7,272 bases of DNA. It comes from Bacteroidales bacterium (GTDB lineage Bacteria; Bacteroidota; Bacteroidia; Bacteroidales; SMBSF39). The notes below the pieces were generated by a model that was not told where the DNA came from, did no database searches, and was given only the letters and a program-made list of their open reading frames with translations. Made by a program: the position numbers and the translations under genes. The stretch spans positions 1 through 7,272 of the forward strand of contig JAIOSH010000374.1 in NCBI GenBank assembly GCA_021107685.1. The letters are read 5' to 3'. Positions 1-6,119 of this stretch are shown here, in pieces. Within the stretch, counting starts at the first letter, position 1. Each line of letters begins with the position of its first letter.

Positions 1-461
1 AAAATAATTTTATTATCAAAATATGATTTTGCTGTTAAGTCGGCAAGTTTTGCGGAATTTTCATATTGTTCCCTAAGCCGGAAAACACTACCTCTGGAAG
101 CCTTATCAGAACTAAAAAAAACAGATAATTTTTCCATCTTTACATAATCAATACCATTTCCTGATTCATCCGGTAAAGTATGTATTACATAAGGTATTTT
201 ATTTAACATGTATATAACACCGACATGCGAATAGGATGATGCTCTGTCGGTAATTAACACTACACGACTTGCTATACTCCTTCCTTTTCTAAAAACAAGA
301 TCCCCATCTTTCAAAACTAAATCGCAACTAAAAGTATTCGTATTTTGCTTTGCTCTACTATGAAGTTTGTAAATGACAATAAAAAGCAAAATAGAAACAA
401 TTAGCCCAAATAATAGCAATAGTTTCTTTCTGGTAATTGATCCAGAGGTAGTATTCGGCAT
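1..461 (-). CDS. YiiX/NlpC-P60-like permuted papain-fold protein, membrane-anchored (C-terminus outside window)
   Basis: This reading frame opens at ATG 461-459 and runs off the left edge after about 153 codons, so only the N-terminal part is visible. Residues 13-31 form one hydrophobic segment after a short basic N-terminus (RKK), consistent with an uncleaved anchor or signal peptide. From residue 52 the protein carries DGDLVFRKG, followed by YSHVGVIY at 77-84. In the YiiX/YebB (DUF830, C92-type) branch of the NlpC/P60 superfamily the active-site order is permuted, so the His in the SHVG motif (H79 here) comes first and the catalytic Cys comes later. That Cys (usually in a YCSEL-like motif) would lie beyond the window edge and cannot be checked. 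Members are amidase or peptidase-like hydrolases; the substrate here is unknown. The gene follows the duplicated membrane protein by 41 bp on the same strand and may share its transcript. The family call is by motif; the function is not established. Confidence 0.72.
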   Translation of the reverse strand, partial: MPNTTSGSITRKKLLLLFGLIVSILLFIVIYKLHSRAKQNTNTFSCDLVLKDGDLVFRKGRSIASRVVLITDRASSYSHVGVIYMLNKIPYVIHTLPDESGNGIDYVKMEKLSVFFSSDKASRGSVFRLREQYENSAKLADLTAKSYFDNKII

Positions 462-502
462 AAATTACAATTTTATTATTAATAAAAATCTGTATTACCT
501 AC

Positions 503-1579
503 TTATGTCTTTTCAATAAGACCTTCCTGAACTTTCACCCAACCAAATAATATAAGTACCAGTCCGGCAATAGCAAATATTGATGTAATAATTCCGGTAA
601 AAGGTATTATTCCAATAAGGCTTCCAATTGCAACTACAATCATCGATATCATTAAAAACAGAACTCCGCTTTTTCCAACCTCTCCAATTGAAGAAGATTT
701 TTTTAGTTTTAAATAACCAATAAACTGAACAACAAAAGTTGCAGCAAAAAGAATAACCACAATAATATCAAAGGTGTCTGGTGCTCCCATCATACCGATA
801 ACATCGCCTGAAGCAATATTCATAATTGATGCAACAATATCTAACAGGGAAGCAGCTATTCCGATAAATATGGAAATTATTAGTAGTTTTATGGCACTTT
901 GTCCAACAGCATCAATATTATCATTCAATTGTTTAAATCCTTTAAACAACAGGAATAATCCAAATAATGAAGCAAGAGCAGGAGCCCATCCGCTTGTTGC
1001 TGTATTGGCAAGTAAAAGCAATGTACCAATTAGAATAAAGGTAACTGATTTTATCTGTGTTGCATCCTCACCAATAATTCCTGCTTGAATTTTCACCCAT
1101 CCATAAAATGCTAAGAAAAGTGCAGCAAGAGATAATATGGAAACAAATATTCCTCCTATTAAAGGAATGAACCAAAAAATGCATGCAACAAGAAGCAATA
1201 TCAAAGCTATTACAAGTAATCCGGCACCACTTTTCCCAATTTCACCTATAGTTGTTGATTTTTTCAATTTAATAAATCCAATCAACTCAAATACAAAAGC
1301 TACAATATATAAAACTATAGCCAACCAGCCCATTAGAGGTATAAGGTCGAAGAAGATCCCAACTAAACCCAAAATTACTCCAATAAATAACATTTGAACA
1401 GCACCCTGTCCGGCAGAGTCTAATCCTTTTTTTAATTTATTTAAGCCTATTAAAAATAAAATAAGCCCAAAAATTGAAATAAGATGAGTTGCCCAGCCGC
1501 CGCCTATTCCATTGAATATTTGGAGCAGTGCGCCTGATAAAATAAAAGTTACTGCTTTAATAGTTTCTTTTTTTTCCAT
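503..1579 (-). CDS. Polytopic membrane protein with internal tandem duplication, function unknown
   Basis: This 358-residue, very hydrophobic protein starts at ATG 1579-1577. It consists of two homologous halves. Residues 8-168 and 177-354 align along their whole length: KAVTFILSG pairs with KSVTFILIG, KLKKSTTIGEIGKSG (104-118) with KLKKSSSIGEVGKSG (291-305), and GWVKIQAGI with GWVKVQEGL. The second half carries an insertion of about 15 residues near 252-270. Each half has about five to six hydrophobic stretches, giving roughly ten to twelve membrane segments in total. The conserved loop KLKKS..IGE.GKSG is basic and glycine-rich and probably lies at one membrane face in both halves. No catalytic motif, signal peptide or known transporter signature is visible. 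It loosely resembles small membrane modules of unknown function such as DUF996, but this is not firm. The YiiX-like gene follows 41 bp downstream. The start is preceded by an A/T-rich leader without a Shine-Dalgarno sequence, as is common in Bacteroidota. Confidence 0.8.
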   Translation of the reverse strand: MEKKETIKAVTFILSGALLQIFNGIGGGWATHLISIFGLILFLIGLNKLKKGLDSAGQGAVQMLFIGVILGLVGIFFDLIPLMGWLAIVLYIVAFVFELIGFIKLKKSTTIGEIGKSGAGLLVIALILLLVACIFWFIPLIGGIFVSILSLAALFLAFYGWVKIQAGIIGEDATQIKSVTFILIGTLLLLANTATSGWAPALASLFGLFLLFKGFKQLNDNIDAVGQSAIKLLIISIFIGIAASLLDIVASIMNIASGDVIGMMGAPDTFDIIVVILFAATFVVQFIGYLKLKKSSSIGEVGKSGVLFLMISMIVVAIGSLIGIIPFTGIITSIFAIAGLVLILFGWVKVQEGLIEKT

Positions 1580-1661
1580 AATTTTTAATTTTTAATTTGT
1601 TATATAAATATTAGTTCAAAAAATCATTCAAGGGCACCTCGAAAAAACCATTTTTTTCTAA

Positions 1662-1676
1662 TGCCATTTTTTGGCA
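1662..1676. other. Short hairpin between purM and the membrane-protein gene
   Basis: TGCCA (1662-1666) and TGGCA (1672-1676) are perfect complements around a five-T loop. On the minus strand this sits about 40 bp after the purM stop and upstream of the next gene. It is not followed by a convincing T-run in the minus direction, so it may be a weak terminator for purM or a leader hairpin of the membrane-protein transcript. A second A/T-rich stem (GAAAAAA/TTTTTTC, 1641-1658) lies alongside. The five-base-pair stem could be chance. Confidence 0.25.
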
Positions 1677-1684
1677 CAAATTTA
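1677..1684 (-). promoter_or_regulatory. Candidate -7 box TAAATTTG upstream of the membrane-protein gene
   Basis: Read on the minus strand, this octamer matches the Bacteroidota primary-sigma -7 consensus TAnnTTTG. It would start a transcript near 1670, about 90 nt before the ATG at 1579, with the short hairpin in the leader. A clear TTTG at -33 is not seen; only a T-rich stretch lies at about that distance. In DNA this A/T-rich the match could be accidental. Confidence 0.3.
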
Positions 1685-1716
1685 TATCATAGTTTTCTAA
1701 AAACCTAATTTTCTAT

Positions 1717-2886
1717 TTAGTATTTAAACTTTCCAAACTTTGAATTAATAATTAGAGATTTTCTATCTGATTTTTTACAATAACCAATAATCCTGGCATC
1801 AACATTAAATTCCTTAGAAATCTCAATAATATTCTCGGTAATCTTTTCAGGAACATATAATTCCATTCTGTGTCCCATGTTAAAAACTTTATACATTTCT
1901 TTCCATGGGGTATTGGATTGTTCCTGAATTAACCTGAACAAAGGAGGAACAGGGAAAAAATTATTTTTTATTATTTGCAGATCATTAATAAAATTAAGAA
2001 TTTTTGTTTGTGCTCCGCCACTGCAATGTATCATTCCATGTATCATCGGGCGATAATTTTCCAGAATTTTTTTTATTATCGGGGCATAAGTTCTTGTTGG
2101 TGATAAAACTAATTTACCTGCATTAATTCGTGGTATTTCTGTTGAGTCAGTCAGATTTATATTTCCCGAATAAACAAGTTGTTCGGGAATAGCTGCATCA
2201 TAACTTTCAGGATATTTTTGTGCAAGTATTTTATTAAAAACATCATGACGTGCAGAAGTCAAACCATTACTGCCAATACCGCTGTTATATTCATCTTCAT
2301 AAGTTGCCTGTCCGAAAGATGCCAGACCGACAATAACATCTCCATCCTGAATATTATGATTTGAAATAACTTCTGAACGTTTTATCCTTGCAATTACAGT
2401 AGAGTCAACAATGATTGTTCTTACAAGGTCTCCAACATCTGCTGTTTCTCCACCTGTAGAATAAATACCAATGCCTGAGTTTCTTAATTTTTCTAAAAAT
2501 TCCTCTGTACCATTGATAATTTCAGAAATAATCTCACCGGGTATCAAATTTTTATTTCTTCCAATAGTTGAGGATAATAAAATATTGTCATATACACCAA
2601 TACAAAGCAAGTCATCTAAATTCATAATGATTGCATCCTGTGCTATTCCTTTCCATACGGAAATATCACCGGTTTCTTTCCAGTAAACATAAGCAAGCGA
2701 GGATTTAGTACCTGCACCATCAGCATGCATTATATTACAATACATTTCATCACATCCAAGCAAATCAGGGACAATTTTGCAAAAAGCTTTTGGGAAAATA
2801 CCTTTATCAATATTTTTTATGGCATTATGCACATCTTCTTTGCTTGCTGAAACGCCTCTAAGATTATATTTATCTGCTTTTGTCAT
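1717..2886 (-). CDS. purM: Phosphoribosylformylglycinamidine cyclo-ligase (AIR synthase)
   Basis: PurM closes formylglycinamidine ribonucleotide to aminoimidazole ribonucleotide using ATP, the fifth step of purine synthesis, in the cytoplasm. The 389-residue product has the Bacteroidota form of the family: RGVSASKEDVHNAIKNIDKG (10-29), ADGAGTK (55-61, the ATP-contacting glycine-rich loop equivalent to DGVGTK of enterobacterial PurM), SSTIGRNKNLIPGE (105-118), GGETADVGDLVRT (145-157), SNGLTSARH (206-214), HGMIHCSGG (283-291) and FNMGHRME (335-342). The key segments are present and in order, so the enzyme looks intact. The frame is open back to an ATG at 2931, but the start at 2886 is preferred: the conserved region begins a few residues after it (MTKADKYNLRGVSAS), and the extra 15 residues (MLQFLKKIISNFEKK) fill the promoter gap shared with the divergent sigma-factor gene. 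It stands alone, with no other purine gene in view. The length is somewhat longer than the ~345 residues of the E. coli enzyme, which is normal for this phylum. Confidence 0.93.
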   Translation of the reverse strand: MTKADKYNLRGVSASKEDVHNAIKNIDKGIFPKAFCKIVPDLLGCDEMYCNIMHADGAGTKSSLAYVYWKETGDISVWKGIAQDAIIMNLDDLLCIGVYDNILLSSTIGRNKNLIPGEIISEIINGTEEFLEKLRNSGIGIYSTGGETADVGDLVRTIIVDSTVIARIKRSEVISNHNIQDGDVIVGLASFGQATYEDEYNSGIGSNGLTSARHDVFNKILAQKYPESYDAAIPEQLVYSGNINLTDSTEIPRINAGKLVLSPTRTYAPIIKKILENYRPMIHGMIHCSGGAQTKILNFINDLQIIKNNFFPVPPLFRLIQEQSNTPWKEMYKVFNMGHRMELYVPEKITENIIEISKEFNVDARIIGYCKKSDRKSLIINSKFGKFKY

Positions 2887-2924
2887 TTTTTTTTCAAAAT
2901 TACTTATTATTTTTTTCAAAAACT

Positions 2925-2950
2925 GTAACATTTAAATTATTTTTGAGTCA
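2925..2950 (+). promoter_or_regulatory. Candidate sigma-operon promoter region (ECF-like GTAAC/GTCA and overlapping TATTTTTG)
   Basis: Two promoter-type signals overlap in the gap between purM and the sigma-factor gene. TATTTTTG at 2938-2945 fits the Bacteroidota housekeeping -7 consensus TAnnTTTG and would start transcription near 2952. GTAAC (2925-2929), then 17 bp, then GTCA (2947-2950), resembles the AAC / GTC elements many ECF sigma factors use and could be an autoregulatory promoter. No clear TTTG lies at -33. Both readings rest on short matches in A/T-rich DNA; which is used, if either, is unknown. Confidence 0.3.
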
Positions 2951-2969
2951 TTATAAAAAAAATGAAAAT

Positions 2970-3548
2970 TTGAAAACTTCATACAAAAATATAAATGAGG
3001 ATTTAATTGACGGGATTAAGGCGAAAAATGAAAAGGCACAATTACAAGTGTATAAATTATTTTATAAAGCAATGTATAATACAAGTTTAAGAATATTAAA
3101 CAACACAGCAGAAGCAGAAGATATAATGCAGGATTCTTTTCTGGATGCCTTTACAAAAATTCATATATATTCAGGGGAAGGTAGTTTCGGTTCCTGGCTT
3201 AAAAGAATCGTAATAAATAACTCGCTTGACGCATTGAAAAGAAGAAAAGAATTAACAGACATTGATGAAAATAAATTTGAAATTAAAGAAGATGATGATA
3301 AGGATAATTATATTGAACAGGTTTCATATAAGGTTGAAGAAATAAAAAAAGCTATTACCAGATTACCTGATGATTACAGAATAATTCTCTCATTATTTTT
3401 ACTTGAAGGTTATGACCATAATGAAATATCACTGATATTAAATATTTCAAATAATGCTTCAAGAACACGTTACTCAAGAGCTAAGAAGAAATTATTAAGA
3501 ATTTTGGCAGAACAAAAAGTTATGAATACGTTAATTAATCCAAATTAA
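2970..3548 (+). CDS. ECF-like RNA polymerase sigma factor (sigma-70 family)
   Basis: The product directs RNA polymerase to a set of promoters, probably including its own operon. From the chosen start it has 192 residues, typical of ECF sigma factors. Region 2 spans about residues 11-93, with EDIMQDSFLDAF (50-61) as the core-binding and -10-recognition helix and FGSWLKRIVINN followed by LKRRK (73-93). Residues 94-125 are an acidic linker. Region 4 spans about 126-180, with LPDDYR, EGYDHNEIS (146-154) and ASRTRYSRAKKKL (163-175), the helix-turn-helix that reads the -35 element. The frame is open back to a TTG at 2880, but that would run into purM and adds a residue stretch unlike sigma factors. 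No in-frame ATG exists near the start of the domain. TTG at 2970 is the best start; it overlaps the TGA of a mini-ORF ATG AAA ATT TGA (2962-2973). One extra A in that tract would instead give an ATG start at 2962. The gene is followed at 13 bp by its likely anti-sigma partner. Confidence 0.88.
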   Translation: MKTSYKNINEDLIDGIKAKNEKAQLQVYKLFYKAMYNTSLRILNNTAEAEDIMQDSFLDAFTKIHIYSGEGSFGSWLKRIVINNSLDALKRRKELTDIDENKFEIKEDDDKDNYIEQVSYKVEEIKKAITRLPDDYRIILSLFLLEGYDHNEISLILNISNNASRTRYSRAKKKLLRILAEQKVMNTLINPN

Positions 3549-3561
3549 TAAACAGGAAACC

Positions 3562-4104
3562 ATGTCAAAAATTGAAGATATAATACAAAAAAATAAGGAT
3601 AAGTTTGATGAATATGAACCTGGTATTAAACATTTTGATGATTTTCAAAAAAAATTATCAAAATTTAATACTCATCAGAATAAATATAGATTTTTAAATA
3701 CTAAGCTTATTTTAAAAATTGCAGCAGTAATTATAATAATGGTTTCTTTATCAGTCGTTTACTTTAATTATTCAATTAATGATATAAAGAATTTTTTTTC
3801 AGAAAAACTTGCCTCCACTGAACTACCCGTTGAATTACAAGAAGTTATGAAATATTATAATATCTTAACAGATAAAAAGGTAAATGAAATTGATCTGCTT
3901 GCTGTTTCAGATGAAGAAGCACAAAAAATCAAAGAAATGGTAATGATAGATTTAAAAGAATTAGATGATAATATAACTGAATTGGAAAAAGAATATTCAT
4001 TAAACTCAAATAATGAAAGAATTATAGCAGCATTGGTTAATAACCAGCGAATGAAAGTAGAGGTTTTAAATAAAATATTAAATCAATTAAATCAAACTAA
4101 TTAA
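3562..4104 (+). CDS. Predicted membrane-bound anti-sigma factor partner
   Basis: This 180-residue protein has a hydrophilic N-terminal segment of about 45 residues, one membrane helix at about 48-68, and a C-terminal part of about 110 residues predicted to lie in the periplasm. The N-terminus contains EPGIKHFDDFQKKL (19-32), the EPxxxHFxxFxxKL pattern found in small Bacteroidota proteins encoded next to sigma factors, which probably contacts the sigma factor. It lacks the HxxxCxxC zinc motif of classical ZAS-type anti-sigma domains. The C-terminal part is charged and likely helical or coiled-coil (about 120-178, with ELDDNITELEKEY and MKVEVLNKILNQL), a possible sensor or dimerisation region. 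It begins 13 bp after the sigma factor, with AGGA (3554-3557) just upstream of ATG as a weak ribosome-binding site. The next gene starts 14 bp after its stop. The anti-sigma role is inferred from topology, motif and position, not from a recognised regulatory domain. Confidence 0.7.
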   Translation: MSKIEDIIQKNKDKFDEYEPGIKHFDDFQKKLSKFNTHQNKYRFLNTKLILKIAAVIIIMVSLSVVYFNYSINDIKNFFSEKLASTELPVELQEVMKYYNILTDKKVNEIDLLAVSDEEAQKIKEMVMIDLKELDDNITELEKEYSLNSNNERIIAALVNNQRMKVEVLNKILNQLNQTN

Positions 4105-4118
4105 ACACAAATAATATT

Positions 4119-5168
4119 ATGAAACTCTTAAATTTTAAATTCATATTAATTTTAATTGCTCTAAGTTTAACAACATTTAGTTTAAATGCAGCAAAAGATG
4201 AATATACAAAAAAAATAAGCAAAGTTTTTGATGTAAAAAAAGATGCTTTATTAAGTATTGAAAATAAATTCGGAACAATACATTGTAATAATTGGGATAA
4301 AAATTCAATTTCTATTGAAGTAACAATTGAAGTAAATGCTTCCAGTCAGGATAAAGCTAATAAATTTTTTGATAAAATTGAAATTACTATTTCAGGAAAT
4401 ACAGATGAAGTAAATGCAAAAACCAGTTTTACAGGGGAATGTAAAAGTGAAATGAGTGTTAACTATTTAGTTTTTATGCCCAAAACAATTAACCTTGATC
4501 TGGAAAACAAATTTGGTGATATATTTATTAATGAAGTTACCGGTAAAACAAATATTGAAATTGGATATGGCAGTTTAGAAGCACATAAAATGATGAATAA
4601 CAAAAATGATTTAGAAATAAAATTCAGTGATGCAATTATTGATTTTGTAAAAGAAGCTGAAATAGAAATAAAATATTCTGAATTAAAAATTAATGAAGCT
4701 CTGAATTTGACAATTGATTCAAAATTTTCATCATTAACAACAGATAAAGTTAATATGATTATATGGGATTCAGAGTATGATGACAATGAAATAGGAAGCA
4801 TAGATGATATTGAAATTGGATCGAATTTCTCAGATGTTAAAATTGATAATCTCAAAAACAAGCTTATATTAGATATGCAATATGGCGGTTGTAAAGTACA
4901 GGAAGTATCTGAAGGATTCACAGAGATTTTTATAGATAATAGTTTTGCTGATATAAAAATCGGTTTTACGCCTTATTCCAGTTTTAGTATAGATGCTGAA
5001 ATTAAATTCGGAGAATTGTCATACCCTAAATCTGCAAATATCAGACATGAGCAATCATCATTTACAACTAATATTTATAAAGGTACTATTGGAAAAGATG
5101 AAAACCCTATTTCAAAAGTTGTAATTGATAGTAGAAATTCTAATGTTACAATATTCTATCATAAGTAA
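4119..5168 (+). CDS. Secreted repeat protein with periodic K[FY][GS] coils (DUF4097-like), likely beta-solenoid
   Basis: The 349-residue product starts with a signal peptide (basic start, hydrophobic core 7-19, probable cleavage after SLNA near residue 24) and has no lipobox Cys, so it should be periplasmic or exported. The body is a run of short alternating strands carrying an aromatic-plus-small-residue motif at regular spacing: KFG 131, GYG 149, KFS 168, KYS 185, KFS 202, a degenerate SEY 218, NFS 236, QYG 254, SFA 275 and KFG 296. The step is 17-21 residues. An outlying ENKFGTI at 48-54 is echoed by ENKFGDI at 129-135. This is the pattern of DUF4097-type putative adhesins, in which each coil adds one rung to a beta-helix. 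No catalytic residues are evident. It follows the predicted anti-sigma gene by 14 bp and precedes two DUF2807 proteins, so it is probably part of the sigma factor's output or sensing apparatus. The family name is by pattern only; the ligand is unknown. Confidence 0.72.
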   Translation: MKLLNFKFILILIALSLTTFSLNAAKDEYTKKISKVFDVKKDALLSIENKFGTIHCNNWDKNSISIEVTIEVNASSQDKANKFFDKIEITISGNTDEVNAKTSFTGECKSEMSVNYLVFMPKTINLDLENKFGDIFINEVTGKTNIEIGYGSLEAHKMMNNKNDLEIKFSDAIIDFVKEAEIEIKYSELKINEALNLTIDSKFSSLTTDKVNMIIWDSEYDDNEIGSIDDIEIGSNFSDVKIDNLKNKLILDMQYGGCKVQEVSEGFTEIFIDNSFADIKIGFTPYSSFSIDAEIKFGELSYPKSANIRHEQSSFTTNIYKGTIGKDENPISKVVIDSRNSNVTIFYHK

Positions 5169-5221
5169 TTTATTAGTATTTTTAGCCCAAAAATATTTTA
5201 TTAATAACAAAATAAACAGAG

Positions 5222-6064
5222 ATGAAAAAAAACAGAATTTATACGGTAATTATTCTTATTAGCATATTATTATTAAATTCCGAACAAATTATTGGAAAAT
5301 ATCCCCAGGAAAAAGTTAAGATTGCCACAGAGGAACGTACAGTGCCTGATTTTAATGAAATTAAATTAAAATGTTCTGCTGATGTTTATATTTCACAGGG
5401 AAATAGTATATCTGTAAGAGTTGAAGCAGATGAACCTATTATTAATCGTTTAAGAACAGATGTTGTTAATAATAAAACATTAATAATATATACTGTAAAA
5501 AATTTAGAAAAGGCTTTAGTGATGAAAGTTTATATTACAGTAAAGGATTTAAGCTATATTGAAGTTTCGGGTTCTGGCGACCTGGAAAGTGTTTCAGAAA
5601 TTACTACTGATAAATTAAACGTTTTTATAAAAGGTTCGGGAAATTTAAAATTAAATCTTAATACAAATGAAATAAGCGGTGAAATAAAAGGTTCAGGTGA
5701 TATGGAAATTTCAGGAATAAATGGACTTCTTGATATCATTATAAACGATTCAGGTGATTTAAAAGCTGATAAGTTAAAACTAAGCAATTGTAAAATTAAT
5801 ATTAAAGGATCCGGTGATGCAAAACTTTCGGGAAGTACTAATATATTAGATATTAATAGTGTTTCATCGGGCGACATCAATGCTTATAATTTACAATCGA
5901 AAAAATGCAAAATATATTCCAATGGCTCTGGTGATTCAAAAATAAATGTTTCGGATGAATTGGATGTTACGCTTTGGGGTTCGGGAAATGCGTATTATAA
6001 AGGAAATCCAAAAATTAAAAATAAAGATATTTCCGGCTCAGGTGAACTTAAAAAAGCAGGTTAA
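5222..6064 (+). CDS. Secreted DUF2807 ('head GIN') protein with nine GSG[DN] coils
   Basis: This 280-residue protein has an N-terminal signal sequence (MKKNR then hydrophobic 6-19, cleavage near 25) without a lipobox. Residues 38-113 form the family's entry region (RTVPDFNEIKLKCSADVYISQG and VEADEPI). From 116 to the C-terminus it repeats a GSGD-type turn: SGSGD 116, KGSGN 137, KGSGD 156, NDSGD 175, KGSGD 195, SSGD 215, NGSGD 234, WGSGN 252 and SGSGE 271. The spacing is 18-21 residues, which fits one beta-solenoid rung per repeat. It ends with KGNPKIKNKDISGSGELKKAG, closely matched at the end of the downstream lipoprotein. DUF2807 proteins are annotated as putative autotransporter-adhesin heads in Bacteroidota, but no molecular function is firmly known. 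The start codon at 5222 lies 53 bp after the preceding gene with no good Shine-Dalgarno. Probable same transcript as the sigma factor. Confidence 0.82.
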   Translation: MKKNRIYTVIILISILLLNSEQIIGKYPQEKVKIATEERTVPDFNEIKLKCSADVYISQGNSISVRVEADEPIINRLRTDVVNNKTLIIYTVKNLEKALVMKVYITVKDLSYIEVSGSGDLESVSEITTDKLNVFIKGSGNLKLNLNTNEISGEIKGSGDMEISGINGLLDIIINDSGDLKADKLKLSNCKINIKGSGDAKLSGSTNILDINSVSSGDINAYNLQSKKCKIYSNGSGDSKINVSDELDVTLWGSGNAYYKGNPKIKNKDISGSGELKKAG

Positions 6065-6119
6065 TATATTTTTAGATAAATTCAAATAATTAATATTACA
6101 AATTTAAAAAATCAAGATT

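Noticed and set aside
774..1397. Plus-strand open frames opposite the duplicated membrane protein
   Set aside because: Antisense shadows of a hydrophobic gene; the translations are Ile/Pro/Asn-rich with no recognisable feature.
2895..2902. TAATTTTG on the minus strand as a -7 box for purM, with TTTG at 2920-2917
   Set aside because: The spacer is only 14 bp and the transcript would begin almost at the ATG at 2886; probably chance in A/T-rich DNA.
2887..2931. Fifteen-residue N-terminal extension of PurM to the ATG at 2931
   Set aside because: Conserved PurM sequence begins just after the ATG at 2886; the extension is low-complexity and uses up the intergenic promoter space.
2880..2969. N-terminal extension of the sigma-factor frame back to a TTG at 2880
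   Set aside because: It would overlap the purM start and translate the divergent promoter gap into a Phe/Lys-rich stretch unlike sigma factors; the sigma-2 domain begins only after 2970.
4463..4921. Minus-strand open frame antisense to the K[FY][GS] repeat protein
   Set aside because: Low-complexity Ser/Ile-rich translation with no signal or domain; the sense strand has a clear secreted repeat protein.
5554..5880. Minus-strand open frame with repeated SPEP/SPES segments
   Set aside because: It is the antisense shadow of the GSG repeats of the DUF2807 gene; the periodicity is inherited from the real coding strand.
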